Assembly: GCA_902363665.1 (NCBI GenBank)
Contig: CABJAW010000011.1
Location: 83,822 to 147,821, forward strand
Length of the DNA stretch: 64,000 nt
Origin: Lachnospiraceae bacterium
GTDB lineage: Bacteria; Bacillota; Clostridia; Lachnospirales; Lachnospiraceae
Reading direction: 5' to 3'
Shown piece by piece: positions 14,611 through 23,549 of the stretch; positions within the stretch are counted from its first letter, which is position 1, and each line of letters starts with the position of its first letter. Position numbers and translations under genes: made by a program. Below the pieces are notes generated by a model, which was not told the origin of the DNA, ran no database searches, and saw only the letters and a list, made by a program, of their open reading frames with translations.

Positions 14611-17407
14611 ACAGCCGCCACAGAGTTTAGACGAATTATATCCGGATGATTACTGGCTGGATGAGGAGGATGGAGAAGAAGAACTTCCAGACCCCGCAAT
14701 GAAAAGAAGACCAGTAAGCGGCAGACTGCATGATGAGCCGATGGTGACAGGGTATGAAGCACTGGAACGGCAAAGAGGTGTCCGCAGACCGAACCGGAAA
14801 CTGACACGCAGGGAAAAGAAAGCCCTCAAAAGGGCACAGAAATATGAAGAAAAACTGCATAAGGAACATGAAAAAGCGGATAAGAAAAATGCAAAAAGGG
14901 AAGCAAAGCTGGCAGCCAGAGCAGAAAAGCAGGCAGTGCGTGACGCAAAGAAAAACGCAAAAAAGAAAAAGAGCAGACCTGTCGCAGCACCGTCGGGGCA
15001 GCGTCCGGCAGGAAAAGTGGTTTCCGGAACGAAAGGCAGTGGGACAGGAAAGAAAACACCGGATAGTGCCAGAGATAAGAGGATCACTGCACAGCAGTCG
15101 ATTCCATACCATGAGATGGGAAGGGACGGTATCTGCCGGGTGCAGGACAAGTTTTATTCCAAGACGATCCGTTTTTATGACATCAACTATCAGCTGGCAC
15201 AGAATGAAGATAAGAACGCCATCTTTGAAAACTGGTGTGATTTCCTGAATTACTTTGACAGCACAATTCATTTTCAGCTGTCTTTTATCAACCAGCACAG
15301 CAACATGGCAGAGTATGAGAAGGTCATCCATATCAATCCGCAGGAGGATGCATTTGATGACCTGCGTATGGAGTTTGCCCAGATGCTCAATAACCAGCTG
15401 GCAAAAGGAAATAACGGGCTGATGCGTACCAAATATATCACATTTGGGATTGAAGCGGAGAATATCCGGGAAGCACGGCCAAAACTGGAACGTATCGAGT
15501 CGGATATTCTGAATAACTTTAAGATCCTTGGGGTATCTGCCTATCCGCTGAACGGAGAGGAACGGTTACAGATCATGTATGAAACCTTTAACCAGGACAG
15601 CAAAGTTCCGTTCCATTTCTCTTATGACGATGTACTTCGGACAGGGCTTAGTACCAAGGATTATGTCGCACCGACCAGTTTTGTATTTAAGAATGGAAAA
15701 GATTTTGAGATAGGCGGCACGATGGGAGCTGTTTCCTATTTACAGATCCTTGCACCGGAACTTACCGACAAGATGCTGGCAGAGTTTCTGGAGATGGACA
15801 GTAACCTGATGGTAAATTTCCATATCCAGTCCATCGACCAGATGAAGGCGATCAAACTGGTGAAAAGCAAGGTGACGGATATTAACCGTATGAAGATCGA
15901 GGAACAGAAAAAAGCGGTCCGGGCAGGTTATGACATGGACATTATCCCTTCGGACTTAAATACATACGGTGGGGAAGCAAAAAGGCTTCTGGAAGATCTG
16001 CAGTCCAGAAATGAGCGAATGTTCCTTGTGACAGCGTTGTTTTTAAATACCGCACCGACCAAACAGGAATTGGAAAATGTGGTGTTCCAGACTGCCGGCA
16101 TCGCACAGAAATATAATTGTGCATTGAAACGGCTGGATTACCAGCAGGAGCCGGGACTGATGAGCTGCCTGCCGCTTGCGATGAATTTTGTGCCAATCAA
16201 ACGGGCACTGACAACGACATCCACAGCAATTTTTGTTCCGTTTACCACACAGGAATTATTTATGGCTGGGGAATCTATTTATTATGGATTAAATGCCCTG
16301 TCCAATAACCTTATCATGGCAGACAGGAAGAAGCTGAAAAACCCGAACGGACTGATTCTTGGTACACCGGGTTCCGGTAAGTCGTTTGCGGCAAAACGAG
16401 AGATTGCAAACGCATTTATCGTGACGAAAGATGACATTATCGTCTGTGATCCGGAAGGTGAATATTATCCGTTAGTCCGGGCATTTCATGGACAGGTGAT
16501 CCGTATTTCCCCGACCAGCCACGATTATATCAATCCGATGGATATTAACCTGGATTACGCTGACGATGATGACCCACTTTCCTTAAAATCGGACTTCATC
16601 CTGTCTCTTTGTGAGCTGGTAGTAGGCGGAAAGAACGGACTGGAGCCGGTTGAAAAGACCGTCATTGACCGATGCGTAAGGCTGGTCTATCAGGATTTCC
16701 TTTCTGACCCGGTACCGGAAAAAATGCCGATCTTAGAGGATCTATATAATCTTCTCCGTAATCAGAAAGAGCAGGAAGCACAGCGTCTGGCAACGGCACT
16801 TGAGATTTACGTCAATGGTTCCTTAAAAGTGTTTAACCATAGAACCAACGTGGAACTGAGTAACCGTATCGTATGTTTTGACATTAAGGATCTGGGAAAA
16901 CAGCTGAAAAAACTGGGGATGTTGATCGTACAGGACCAGGTGTGGAACAGGGTAACGATCAACCGTTCTGCGAATAAGAGTACCAGATATTACATTGATG
17001 AGTTCCATCTGCTCTTAAAAGAGGAGCAGACAGCAGCATACAGCGTGGAGATCTGGAAGCGATTCCGTAAATGGGGTGGTATCCCGACGGGTATCACACA
17101 GAACGTAAAAGACCTGTTAGCCAGCCGGGAGATTGAGAACATCTTTGAAAACTCTGACTTTATACTGATGCTCAATCAGGCATCCGGTGACAGACAGATC
17201 CTTGCAAAGCAGCTCAACATTTCCCCACACCAGCTTTCTTATGTAACGAACAGCGGGGAAGGTGAGGGACTGGTCTTTTATGGCAGTACCATTATCCCGT
17301 TCAAGGATAAGTTTGATAATTCCCTGATGTTGTATGCCCTGATGACTTCCAAGCCGGACGAGGTGGAGAAACGGAAGAAACTTGGTATTGGAGAACGGAA
17401 CGATTAA
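14588..17407 (+). CDS. virB4: VirB4-like conjugation ATPase
   Basis: The 939-residue protein has a P-loop GTPGSGKSFAAKRE at about residue 592, a Walker B region (YYIDEFHLLL, about 800) and the conserved TQNVKDLL segment. It energises assembly and function of the T4SS channel. The first 170 residues are extremely Lys/Arg/Glu-rich and form a long charged coil before the usual VirB4 N-domain, making it longer than typical VirB4 (about 800). The GTG at 14588 follows AAAGGGGGAACGAAGA. It sits in the expected prgI-virB4-hydrolase order. Confidence 0.9.
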   Translation: MLKRKNDRQPPQSLDELYPDDYWLDEEDGEEELPDPAMKRRPVSGRLHDEPMVTGYEALERQRGVRRPNRKLTRREKKALKRAQKYEEKLHKEHEKADKKNAKREAKLAARAEKQAVRDAKKNAKKKKSRPVAAPSGQRPAGKVVSGTKGSGTGKKTPDSARDKRITAQQSIPYHEMGRDGICRVQDKFYSKTIRFYDINYQLAQNEDKNAIFENWCDFLNYFDSTIHFQLSFINQHSNMAEYEKVIHINPQEDAFDDLRMEFAQMLNNQLAKGNNGLMRTKYITFGIEAENIREARPKLERIESDILNNFKILGVSAYPLNGEERLQIMYETFNQDSKVPFHFSYDDVLRTGLSTKDYVAPTSFVFKNGKDFEIGGTMGAVSYLQILAPELTDKMLAEFLEMDSNLMVNFHIQSIDQMKAIKLVKSKVTDINRMKIEEQKKAVRAGYDMDIIPSDLNTYGGEAKRLLEDLQSRNERMFLVTALFLNTAPTKQELENVVFQTAGIAQKYNCALKRLDYQQEPGLMSCLPLAMNFVPIKRALTTTSTAIFVPFTTQELFMAGESIYYGLNALSNNLIMADRKKLKNPNGLILGTPGSGKSFAAKREIANAFIVTKDDIIVCDPEGEYYPLVRAFHGQVIRISPTSHDYINPMDINLDYADDDDPLSLKSDFILSLCELVVGGKNGLEPVEKTVIDRCVRLVYQDFLSDPVPEKMPILEDLYNLLRNQKEQEAQRLATALEIYVNGSLKVFNHRTNVELSNRIVCFDIKDLGKQLKKLGMLIVQDQVWNRVTINRSANKSTRYYIDEFHLLLKEEQTAAYSVEIWKRFRKWGGIPTGITQNVKDLLASREIENIFENSDFILMLNQASGDRQILAKQLNISPHQLSYVTNSGEGEGLVFYGSTIIPFKDKFDNSLMLYALMTSKPDEVEKRKKLGIGERND

Positions 17408-17446
17408 AGAAATAAACGAAACAAAATAAAACAGAGTAGAGGATGA

Positions 17447-17473
17447 GCCGGGAGATACTTCCGGCAATTTTTC
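17447..17473 (+). terminator. possible weak terminator after virB4
   Basis: GCCGG (17447-17451) pairs with CCGGC (17461-17465), followed by AATTTTTCT. The stem is short, so it may only attenuate transcription into the downstream ICE genes. Confidence 0.45.
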
Positions 17474-17485
17474 TGCCCGGAAATC

Positions 17486-17812
17486 ATGGAGGATTACAAG
17501 ATGGAAGATTACAGAAACATGGAGAGATGCAGCGGTGAGCCTTGCTGCGTATTTGCAGAAAGAATCTGTGCAGACAATGAAAAGGAGATTTTGAAAATGG
17601 AAAAGGACAGAAAGGAAAAAGTAATGGCTGATGAGATGGTGGATGACCTTATCTATCTGGCAGAACTGATTGACTTTACGGGAATTGTATCTTGTCTGGC
17701 TGTAAGGGGGACTTTAAGTGAGCGAATGACAGACAAGCTGACGGATTCCATTGCAGGGATGGCAGATGAAGTGTTGGAAAAATGGGAGGACTATCAGGAT
17801 AAGACAGAATAA
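17486..17812 (+). CDS. conserved ICE hypothetical protein
   Basis: The 108-residue protein has two N-terminal Cys-containing segments (RCSGEPCCVF, then ERICADNEKE) and a helical C-terminal half with a LIYLAELIDFTGIVSCLAV stretch. I do not recognise a named family. It lies between virB4 and the cell-wall hydrolase, with 32 bp to the next gene, in the same direction. Several in-frame ATGs occur in the first 30 residues, so the start is uncertain. A role as T4SS accessory is inferred only from position. Confidence 0.55.
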   Translation: MEDYKMEDYRNMERCSGEPCCVFAERICADNEKEILKMEKDRKEKVMADEMVDDLIYLAELIDFTGIVSCLAVRGTLSERMTDKLTDSIAGMADEVLEKWEDYQDKTE

Positions 17813-17844
17813 CCGGTACAAAACAGTAAAGGGGATGGTCAAAG

Positions 17845-20316
17845 TTGCAGGAGCATGAGTATAAGGCGAGAGATAAAACCGTCCAGAAGATGAGCCGGGA
17901 TGGTCTGCGGGAAGAAAACCTCCGGAACAAGGAAGAAAAAAGGATCACCGGACGGGATACGGATACCGAGATTTCCCGCAGTGAGAAGAAAGAGGAACTG
18001 GATTTTAGTAAACGCAGACATGAACGGCTTAAAGAAGAACGGGAGATGGAGCAGCCGGAGCAGAGTTCCAGAAAACCCAGATATAGCAGGGAACATGTAT
18101 CCGACCAGGATATAAACTCAGATATGGGTGAAGAGGTAGAAATAGAGGGAGATATTTCCGTTGAAAATGGAGAAAATCCCAAATCTGCCTTTCGCACAGA
18201 GAGTATCCGTGGACAGCCAAGAGAGGAACGGGCATATCTGGAGACAGTTGCAGACAGCCGGGATCTTCGGAAGAAAAAGATGGTCAGGGATTATGCTGCA
18301 AAGGAAAGAAGGAAGGAAAAGGAGACTTCCAGAGAAGAAAAAGCAGCCAAAAGAGAATCTGCCCGTTACCGGGAAACTTCCGAAGTGATGGAAGATTCCC
18401 TGGATAAGTTCCACGAGGAGATCAAAGGCAAGTCCAAAAGGGAACGGGTGCTGAAGGAACAGCGGAAAAAAGTTTCCCGTCTGTCTTTTGGTGATGAGGG
18501 TGACGGCATGGTACATGGTGCCGGGATCGGTATCCGGAATCCGGCATCGGCAGTCAAAAATGCGGCAGTCACAGCAGCACACTGGAAAACGCACGAAGAA
18601 GAGGATGAAAATGCGGCAGTGGAAGGGGCACACCGGGCAGAGCTTGTCGGGGAAAGCCTTGCAAGGAAATCCATCTACATGCGGGAACGGCTGAAAGGGC
18701 GAAGGGAAGAATCTCGGAGATTAAAAGAAAGCGTCCTGGATGAAGCAGAAAGGAGCAGGCTGATATTTGAGACTGCCTATGGAAATGAAGCGAAGGACGC
18801 AGTGAAAAGAGAAGCAGAGAAGAAAAAGAAATCTGCCCTGCAGAAACTCTTTCAGAAGAAGCGTTACCAGAAGCAGTATCAGGCAGCCAGACAGAGTAAA
18901 AAAGTAAAGGATGCAGCGATCACTTCCGCACAGAAGTTTACGGAAAAAGCGAAAGATGCCGTCAAGATGGTGGCGGCACAGAACCGGGGGATTTTTGCCA
19001 CGGTAGCTGTTTTTGCTCTGATCTTTGTGCTGATCGCAGCCAGTTTTACCAGCTGTACGGCATCTTTGCAGGGAGCTTCTTCAGCAATCATCTCTACCAG
19101 CTATTCCAGTACGGATGAAGATATTTATGCCGCTGAAAATGCGTACCGTGCCTTGGAAGAAGCACTGAATACACAGATCAATCAGATGGAATCCACCCAT
19201 CCGGATTATGACGAATACCGGTACCAGATTGATGAGATCGGTCATAACCCATATCAGTTGATCTCTTATCTTACGGTAAAATACGGCGGCTTCACTTACG
19301 ATGAAGTGGCAGAGGAGATTAAGGAGATCTTCCGACAGCAGTATGGAATCACCACAGACTCTACCAGAGAAACAGTTACAGAAACCAAGACTGTCCGGGT
19401 AGGGGAGTCCTTGGGACTGGTTGTGACAAGTGGGTACTGTAACTGCCCGATCTGCTGTGGCCAGTGGAGTGGCGGACCGACAGCCAGTGGGGCAATGCCG
19501 ACAGCAAACCATACGATTGCCGTGGATGCGGCGAATCCATTTGTGCCGATCGGAACCCATGTAGTCATGAACGGTGTGGAATATGTAGTAGAAGATACCG
19601 GAGCGTTCGCAAGATATGGGGTACAGTTCGATGTTTACTATGACAATCATGCGGCGGCATCCGCACATGGACACCAGACATGGGAAGCCTACATAGCAGA
19701 CAGCAATGGAAACCAGGAAGTGCAGGTCACGACTACAAAAGAGGTGAACCGTCTGGATGTGACGATGACAAACCACAGCCTGGATGCCGTGTTAAGGAGC
19801 CGTATGACAGAGGAAGAACAGGAACGCTACGATGCGTATAACAAATATTATGGCAACCGTGATTATCTGTTTGATCTAAACAGCATACCCACCGGAAGCA
19901 GTGGATTTGGTTACGACATACCGGCAGATGCTTTATCTGATCCACAGTTTGCAAAAATGATACAGGAAGCAGAAAAATATCTGGGTGTTCCATATGTATG
20001 GGGCGGTTATTCCCCAAGTGGTTTTGACTGTTCCGGCTTTGTAAGCTGGGTTATCAATAACTGTGGAAATGGATGGAATGTCGGAAGATGTACTGCCGAT
20101 GAGCTGCGGTCACACTGTTCGCAGGTATCACCATCGGAGGCAAAACCGGGAGATCTGATCTTCTTCCAGGGAACCTATGACACACCGGGAGCAAGCCATG
20201 TGGGAATCTATGTCGGCAATAACATGATGATTCACTGTGGCAAGCCTGTCCAGTATACCAGCATTGCAAGTGCTTACTGGCAGGAACATTTTATGGCGTT
20301 TGGTCGTCTGCATTAG
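17845..20316 (+). CDS. CD1108-type bifunctional cell-wall hydrolase (3D and NlpC/P60)
   Basis: The 823-residue protein starts at TTG 17845. Residues 1-375 are very charged and coiled-coil-like, cytoplasmic. One membrane segment lies at about 381-402 (GIFATVAVFALIFVLIAASF). The extracellular part has a 3D domain at about 525-620 (VTSGYCNCPICCG ... IGTHVVMNG ... VEDTGAF) and a C-terminal NlpC/P60 endopeptidase at about 706-823 with the catalytic FDCSGFVSW cysteine and SHVGIYVG histidine. In ICEs such proteins open peptidoglycan for the mating channel and may be VirB8/VirB1-like. It is followed at once by DUF4315 and DUF4366 genes, the usual order. Confidence 0.88.
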   Translation: MQEHEYKARDKTVQKMSRDGLREENLRNKEEKRITGRDTDTEISRSEKKEELDFSKRRHERLKEEREMEQPEQSSRKPRYSREHVSDQDINSDMGEEVEIEGDISVENGENPKSAFRTESIRGQPREERAYLETVADSRDLRKKKMVRDYAAKERRKEKETSREEKAAKRESARYRETSEVMEDSLDKFHEEIKGKSKRERVLKEQRKKVSRLSFGDEGDGMVHGAGIGIRNPASAVKNAAVTAAHWKTHEEEDENAAVEGAHRAELVGESLARKSIYMRERLKGRREESRRLKESVLDEAERSRLIFETAYGNEAKDAVKREAEKKKKSALQKLFQKKRYQKQYQAARQSKKVKDAAITSAQKFTEKAKDAVKMVAAQNRGIFATVAVFALIFVLIAASFTSCTASLQGASSAIISTSYSSTDEDIYAAENAYRALEEALNTQINQMESTHPDYDEYRYQIDEIGHNPYQLISYLTVKYGGFTYDEVAEEIKEIFRQQYGITTDSTRETVTETKTVRVGESLGLVVTSGYCNCPICCGQWSGGPTASGAMPTANHTIAVDAANPFVPIGTHVVMNGVEYVVEDTGAFARYGVQFDVYYDNHAAASAHGHQTWEAYIADSNGNQEVQVTTTKEVNRLDVTMTNHSLDAVLRSRMTEEEQERYDAYNKYYGNRDYLFDLNSIPTGSSGFGYDIPADALSDPQFAKMIQEAEKYLGVPYVWGGYSPSGFDCSGFVSWVINNCGNGWNVGRCTADELRSHCSQVSPSEAKPGDLIFFQGTYDTPGASHVGIYVGNNMMIHCGKPVQYTSIASAYWQEHFMAFGRLH

Positions 20317-20333
20317 AGGAGGTGACAGGGCAG

Positions 20334-20672
20334 ATGAACATGAAATTAAAAAAACTTCTGAATGATATTCAGAAAACAGAGGATAAGATCGCTGAATTAC
20401 AGGAACACCTGAAGCGGCAGAATACATTGAGACAGCAGATGGAAGATATAGAGATCGTTAAGTCGTTCCGTTCCATGAAGCTGGACAGCCGCAGCCTGCT
20501 TGTCCTGCTTGACGGGATTCAGAAAGGAACCGTTACGATTCAGATGGATGAGGACGGCGGTATCACGGTGGAGGATGCAAAAGCTCCGCAGAAAAAGGAA
20601 AACAACGAAGAAGTTCACAGACCACCTGTTGGTCAGATGACAGAAAGAGAGGTTTTAGACGATGAGGAATAA
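20334..20672 (+). CDS. DUF4315 family protein
   Basis: The protein of about 112 residues has an N-terminal coiled coil (LKKLLNDIQKTEDKIAELQ) and an acidic, Pro-containing tail. This is the DUF4315 pattern found next to CD1108-type hydrolases in ICEs. ATG 20334 is preferred over GTG 20322, because GTG 20322 lies inside the GAGGAGGTG ribosome binding site. It overlaps the DUF4366 gene by 11 bp. The function is unknown. Confidence 0.75.
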   Translation: MNMKLKKLLNDIQKTEDKIAELQEHLKRQNTLRQQMEDIEIVKSFRSMKLDSRSLLVLLDGIQKGTVTIQMDEDGGITVEDAKAPQKKENNEEVHRPPVGQMTEREVLDDEE

Positions 20673-21345
20673 AGTGGTAAAGAAACTGCTTATGATTGCC
20701 ATGGCAGTCACCATGATCTCCGGGACATCCATTGCTACGGTTTATGCAAACGCAAACCCACCGGCGGAGGAGACAACGACACAGGTAGTAGAAGAAACGG
20801 CAACAGAATCAACAGAAGATACGGAGAAGAAAGAGGATACCGGAAGGGTCACCGGGGAAGGGGATAATTCGGCTTTTTCTACTCCGGGAAATGCCCAGCT
20901 GGTGGATGATAAGGAAAATGATGATACGAAACAGTTCCTTACCATCCAGACCAAGAAGGGAAATACATTTTATATGGTCATTGACCGTTCCAGCAATACA
21001 GAAAACGTGTACATGATGTCCCTGGTCGATGAGAATGACCTGGCAGAATTTCTGGATGAGACAGAAAAGAGCAAAGAAACCGAAGAATCAACCGTAGTGA
21101 TTCCGGAAACCACACCGGAAACTACCCCGGCAGTAGAGGAGGAAACCGAAGTGAAGAAAGAAGAAAAGACGGGAATGAATGTAAAAGGACTTGGAGCAAT
21201 CGTACTTGCAGTGATTCTTGGAGTGGCAGGGATTGCCGTTTATAAAAAGCATGGACGTGGCAAAGAGGAGGACTATGTAAGCGAACAGCTGGAGTTCTCT
21301 GACGGACCGTATGTAAATGAAGAAGAGGATGAGGAAGAAGAATAA
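20662..21345 (+). CDS. DUF4366 membrane-anchored surface protein
   Basis: The 227-residue protein has a signal peptide (VVKKLLMIAMAVTMISG, cleavage near residue 30), a Thr/Glu/Pro-rich extracellular region with a compact middle domain (FLTIQTKKGNTFYMVIDRSS, about residues 92-135), and a transmembrane segment at about 173-193 (LGAIVLAVILGVAGIAVY). An acidic cytoplasmic tail ends the protein. This is DUF4366, a conserved ICE surface protein presumed part of the mating apparatus. A strong terminator follows, closing the T4SS operon. Confidence 0.8.
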   Translation: MRNKVVKKLLMIAMAVTMISGTSIATVYANANPPAEETTTQVVEETATESTEDTEKKEDTGRVTGEGDNSAFSTPGNAQLVDDKENDDTKQFLTIQTKKGNTFYMVIDRSSNTENVYMMSLVDENDLAEFLDETEKSKETEESTVVIPETTPETTPAVEEETEVKKEEKTGMNVKGLGAIVLAVILGVAGIAVYKKHGRGKEEDYVSEQLEFSDGPYVNEEEDEEEE

Positions 21346-21382
21346 ACTTCCATCTCCAAAGAAGCAACCAAAATAAGGACAG

Positions 21383-21414
21383 GGGCAGCCAGAGCAGTTT
21401 GGCTGCCCTTTTTT
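21383..21414 (+). terminator. strong intrinsic terminator before topB
   Basis: GGGCAGCCA (21383-21391) pairs with TGGCTGCCC (21400-21408), followed by six T residues. It separates the T4SS structural genes from the DNA-processing genes. Confidence 0.85.
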
Positions 21415-21434
21415 CAGAAAGGACAAAAAAGCGT

Positions 21435-23531
21435 ATGTCAAAATTTTTAGTGATCGCAGAGAAACCAAGTGTGGCACAGAGTTATGCCAAAAACCTGTCA
21501 GCTTATAAGAAAGAGGACGGATATTTAGAAGGGGAGAGCTGTATTGTCAGCTGGTGCCTTGGGCATCTGGCAGAGTATGCACAGCCGGAGGAATACGATT
21601 CCAAATATGAGAAGTGGCAGTTTGAAGATCTTCCGATTCTCCCGCAGGTCTGGAAGTTGAAAGTTTCCAGAGATAAGAAGAAACAGTTTGATGTGTTAAA
21701 AAGCCTGATGAACCGGACAGATGTGGACTATCTGGTAAATGGATGTGATGCAGGAAGGGAAGGGGAACTGATCTTCCAGAGAGTGTATGACCTTGCCGGA
21801 TGCAGGAAACCGGTGAAGCGTTTATGGATCAGTTCCATGGAAGATACGGCAATCCGGACAGGGTTTCAGACAATGAAAGGAGCAGAGGAATACCGGAATC
21901 TCTGCATGGCTGCGGTATGCAGGGCACAGGCAGACTGGCTGATCGGCATGAATGGAACCAGGGCATATACGACTTGTTATTTTAAACGTCTGGTTGTGGG
22001 CAGGGTGCAGACGCCGACGCTTGCCATGCTTGCGGAACGTCAGGATAAGATTGAGCATTTTCAGAAAGAAGCCTTTTATAAAGTGGCACTGACAGACGGA
22101 AGGCTTACGGTAGTTTCTGAAAATATTGCAAATGAGGAAGCTGCCGATCTCCTTGCTTCCTTATGTATGGGTTCGGAAGCAGTGATTACACAGGTAAAGA
22201 GGGAACGAAAGAAAGCATTTCCTCCCAAACTTTATGATCTGACCAGCCTGCAAAGGGAAGCAAACCGTTACTTTGGCTATACGGCAAAGAAAACACTGGA
22301 TATGCTGCAGGAATTATATGAAGAAAAGCTGGTCACTTATCCAAGAACGGACAGCCAGTTCGTGACGGAGGATATGAGGGATACCGTAGAGGAACTGGTA
22401 GGGAAAATGCCAGTCTTACTTCCGTTCCTGGATTATGGACAGCTGGGGCATAACATCACCAGGGTAATTAACAATGCAAAAGTATCCGACCATCATGCGA
22501 TTCTTCCAACCAAAGAAGCCGTAGAAAAAGGAATCTCTGATCTGCCAGCGGACAAAAAGAACCTGATGATGCTGGTCTGCCAGCAGCTGGTGCAGGCAAC
22601 CGGGGAAGAGTATCAGTATGAGCAGACGGATATTACGGTCAAATGTCAGGAACATGATTTTACCGCCAGAGGAAAAGTGCCGGTGCAGATGGGATTTAAA
22701 GAGGCGGGGAATGCCTTTAAGAACCAGTATGTGAAAGCCAAGCCGGAAGAAGAAACGGAAAAAGAGACTTCCATTCCATATGGGTATGAAGAAAGAATGA
22801 CGCTTTCTCCGGTAAAGGCAGAAAAGACAGTGCATTTTACTTCCCCGCCCAAACCATTCAATGAAGACACCCTCCTTGCCGCCATGGAAACCGCAGGGAA
22901 TAAAGACTTCGATTCGGAGACAGAGAAGAAAGGACTGGGGACTCCGGCAACCAGGGCAGGTATCATTGAAAAACTGGTTTCTTCCGGCTATGCGGTAAGA
23001 AAAGGAAAGCAGATCGTGCCAAGCACAGAGGGCAGGGAACTGGTAAATGTTATGCCGGCTTATCTGAAATCTGCCGCAATGACTGCCGAATGGGAGAATC
23101 AGCTTTTAATGATGGAAAAAGGGCAGATCACAGATACACAGTTTATGGGTGAGATCACTTCTTTAGTTGGTAAGATCCTTTCTGTATGCAGGGAGATACC
23201 GGAAGAAGAAAGGAGAAGATTCCAGAAGGCAAGGGAAGTGATCGGTAAGTGTCCGGTCTGCGGTTCGGATGTTTTTGAAGGGAAACAGAATTTTTACTGT
23301 TCCAACAGGCAGTGTGATTTTGCCCTCTGGAAAGAAAACCGTTTCTTAGGGAGCATGGAGAAAACTTTGGATAAAAAGATGGCAGTGGAGCTTCTTGATA
23401 AAGCCTGCACCCATGTAAAAGGGCTGTATTCCAGAAAAAAAGATATAAAGTTTGACGCAGACCTTTTGCTGACACTGGAGGATGGAAAGCCAAGGTTCCA
23501 TCTGGAATTTCCAAAGAAGAAAAAGAAATAA
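21435..23531 (+). CDS. topB: type IA DNA topoisomerase III
   Basis: The 698-residue protein starts at ATG 21435 after AGAAAGGAC. It has a TOPRIM domain (FLVIAEKPSVAQSYAKN; NGCDAGREGELIFQRV), the catalytic tyrosine motif VTYPRTDSQF (about residue 303), and a C-terminal zinc segment (CPVCGSDVF with FYCSNRQCDF). Plasmid- and ICE-borne TopB enzymes resolve single-strand interlinks during replication or transfer of element DNA. It lies 18 bp before the giant helicase gene, so the two are co-transcribed. Confidence 0.92.
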   Translation: MSKFLVIAEKPSVAQSYAKNLSAYKKEDGYLEGESCIVSWCLGHLAEYAQPEEYDSKYEKWQFEDLPILPQVWKLKVSRDKKKQFDVLKSLMNRTDVDYLVNGCDAGREGELIFQRVYDLAGCRKPVKRLWISSMEDTAIRTGFQTMKGAEEYRNLCMAAVCRAQADWLIGMNGTRAYTTCYFKRLVVGRVQTPTLAMLAERQDKIEHFQKEAFYKVALTDGRLTVVSENIANEEAADLLASLCMGSEAVITQVKRERKKAFPPKLYDLTSLQREANRYFGYTAKKTLDMLQELYEEKLVTYPRTDSQFVTEDMRDTVEELVGKMPVLLPFLDYGQLGHNITRVINNAKVSDHHAILPTKEAVEKGISDLPADKKNLMMLVCQQLVQATGEEYQYEQTDITVKCQEHDFTARGKVPVQMGFKEAGNAFKNQYVKAKPEEETEKETSIPYGYEERMTLSPVKAEKTVHFTSPPKPFNEDTLLAAMETAGNKDFDSETEKKGLGTPATRAGIIEKLVSSGYAVRKGKQIVPSTEGRELVNVMPAYLKSAAMTAEWENQLLMMEKGQITDTQFMGEITSLVGKILSVCREIPEEERRRFQKAREVIGKCPVCGSDVFEGKQNFYCSNRQCDFALWKENRFLGSMEKTLDKKMAVELLDKACTHVKGLYSRKKDIKFDADLLLTLEDGKPRFHLEFPKKKKK

Positions 23532-23549
23532 GGCAAGGAGGTAGGCAGT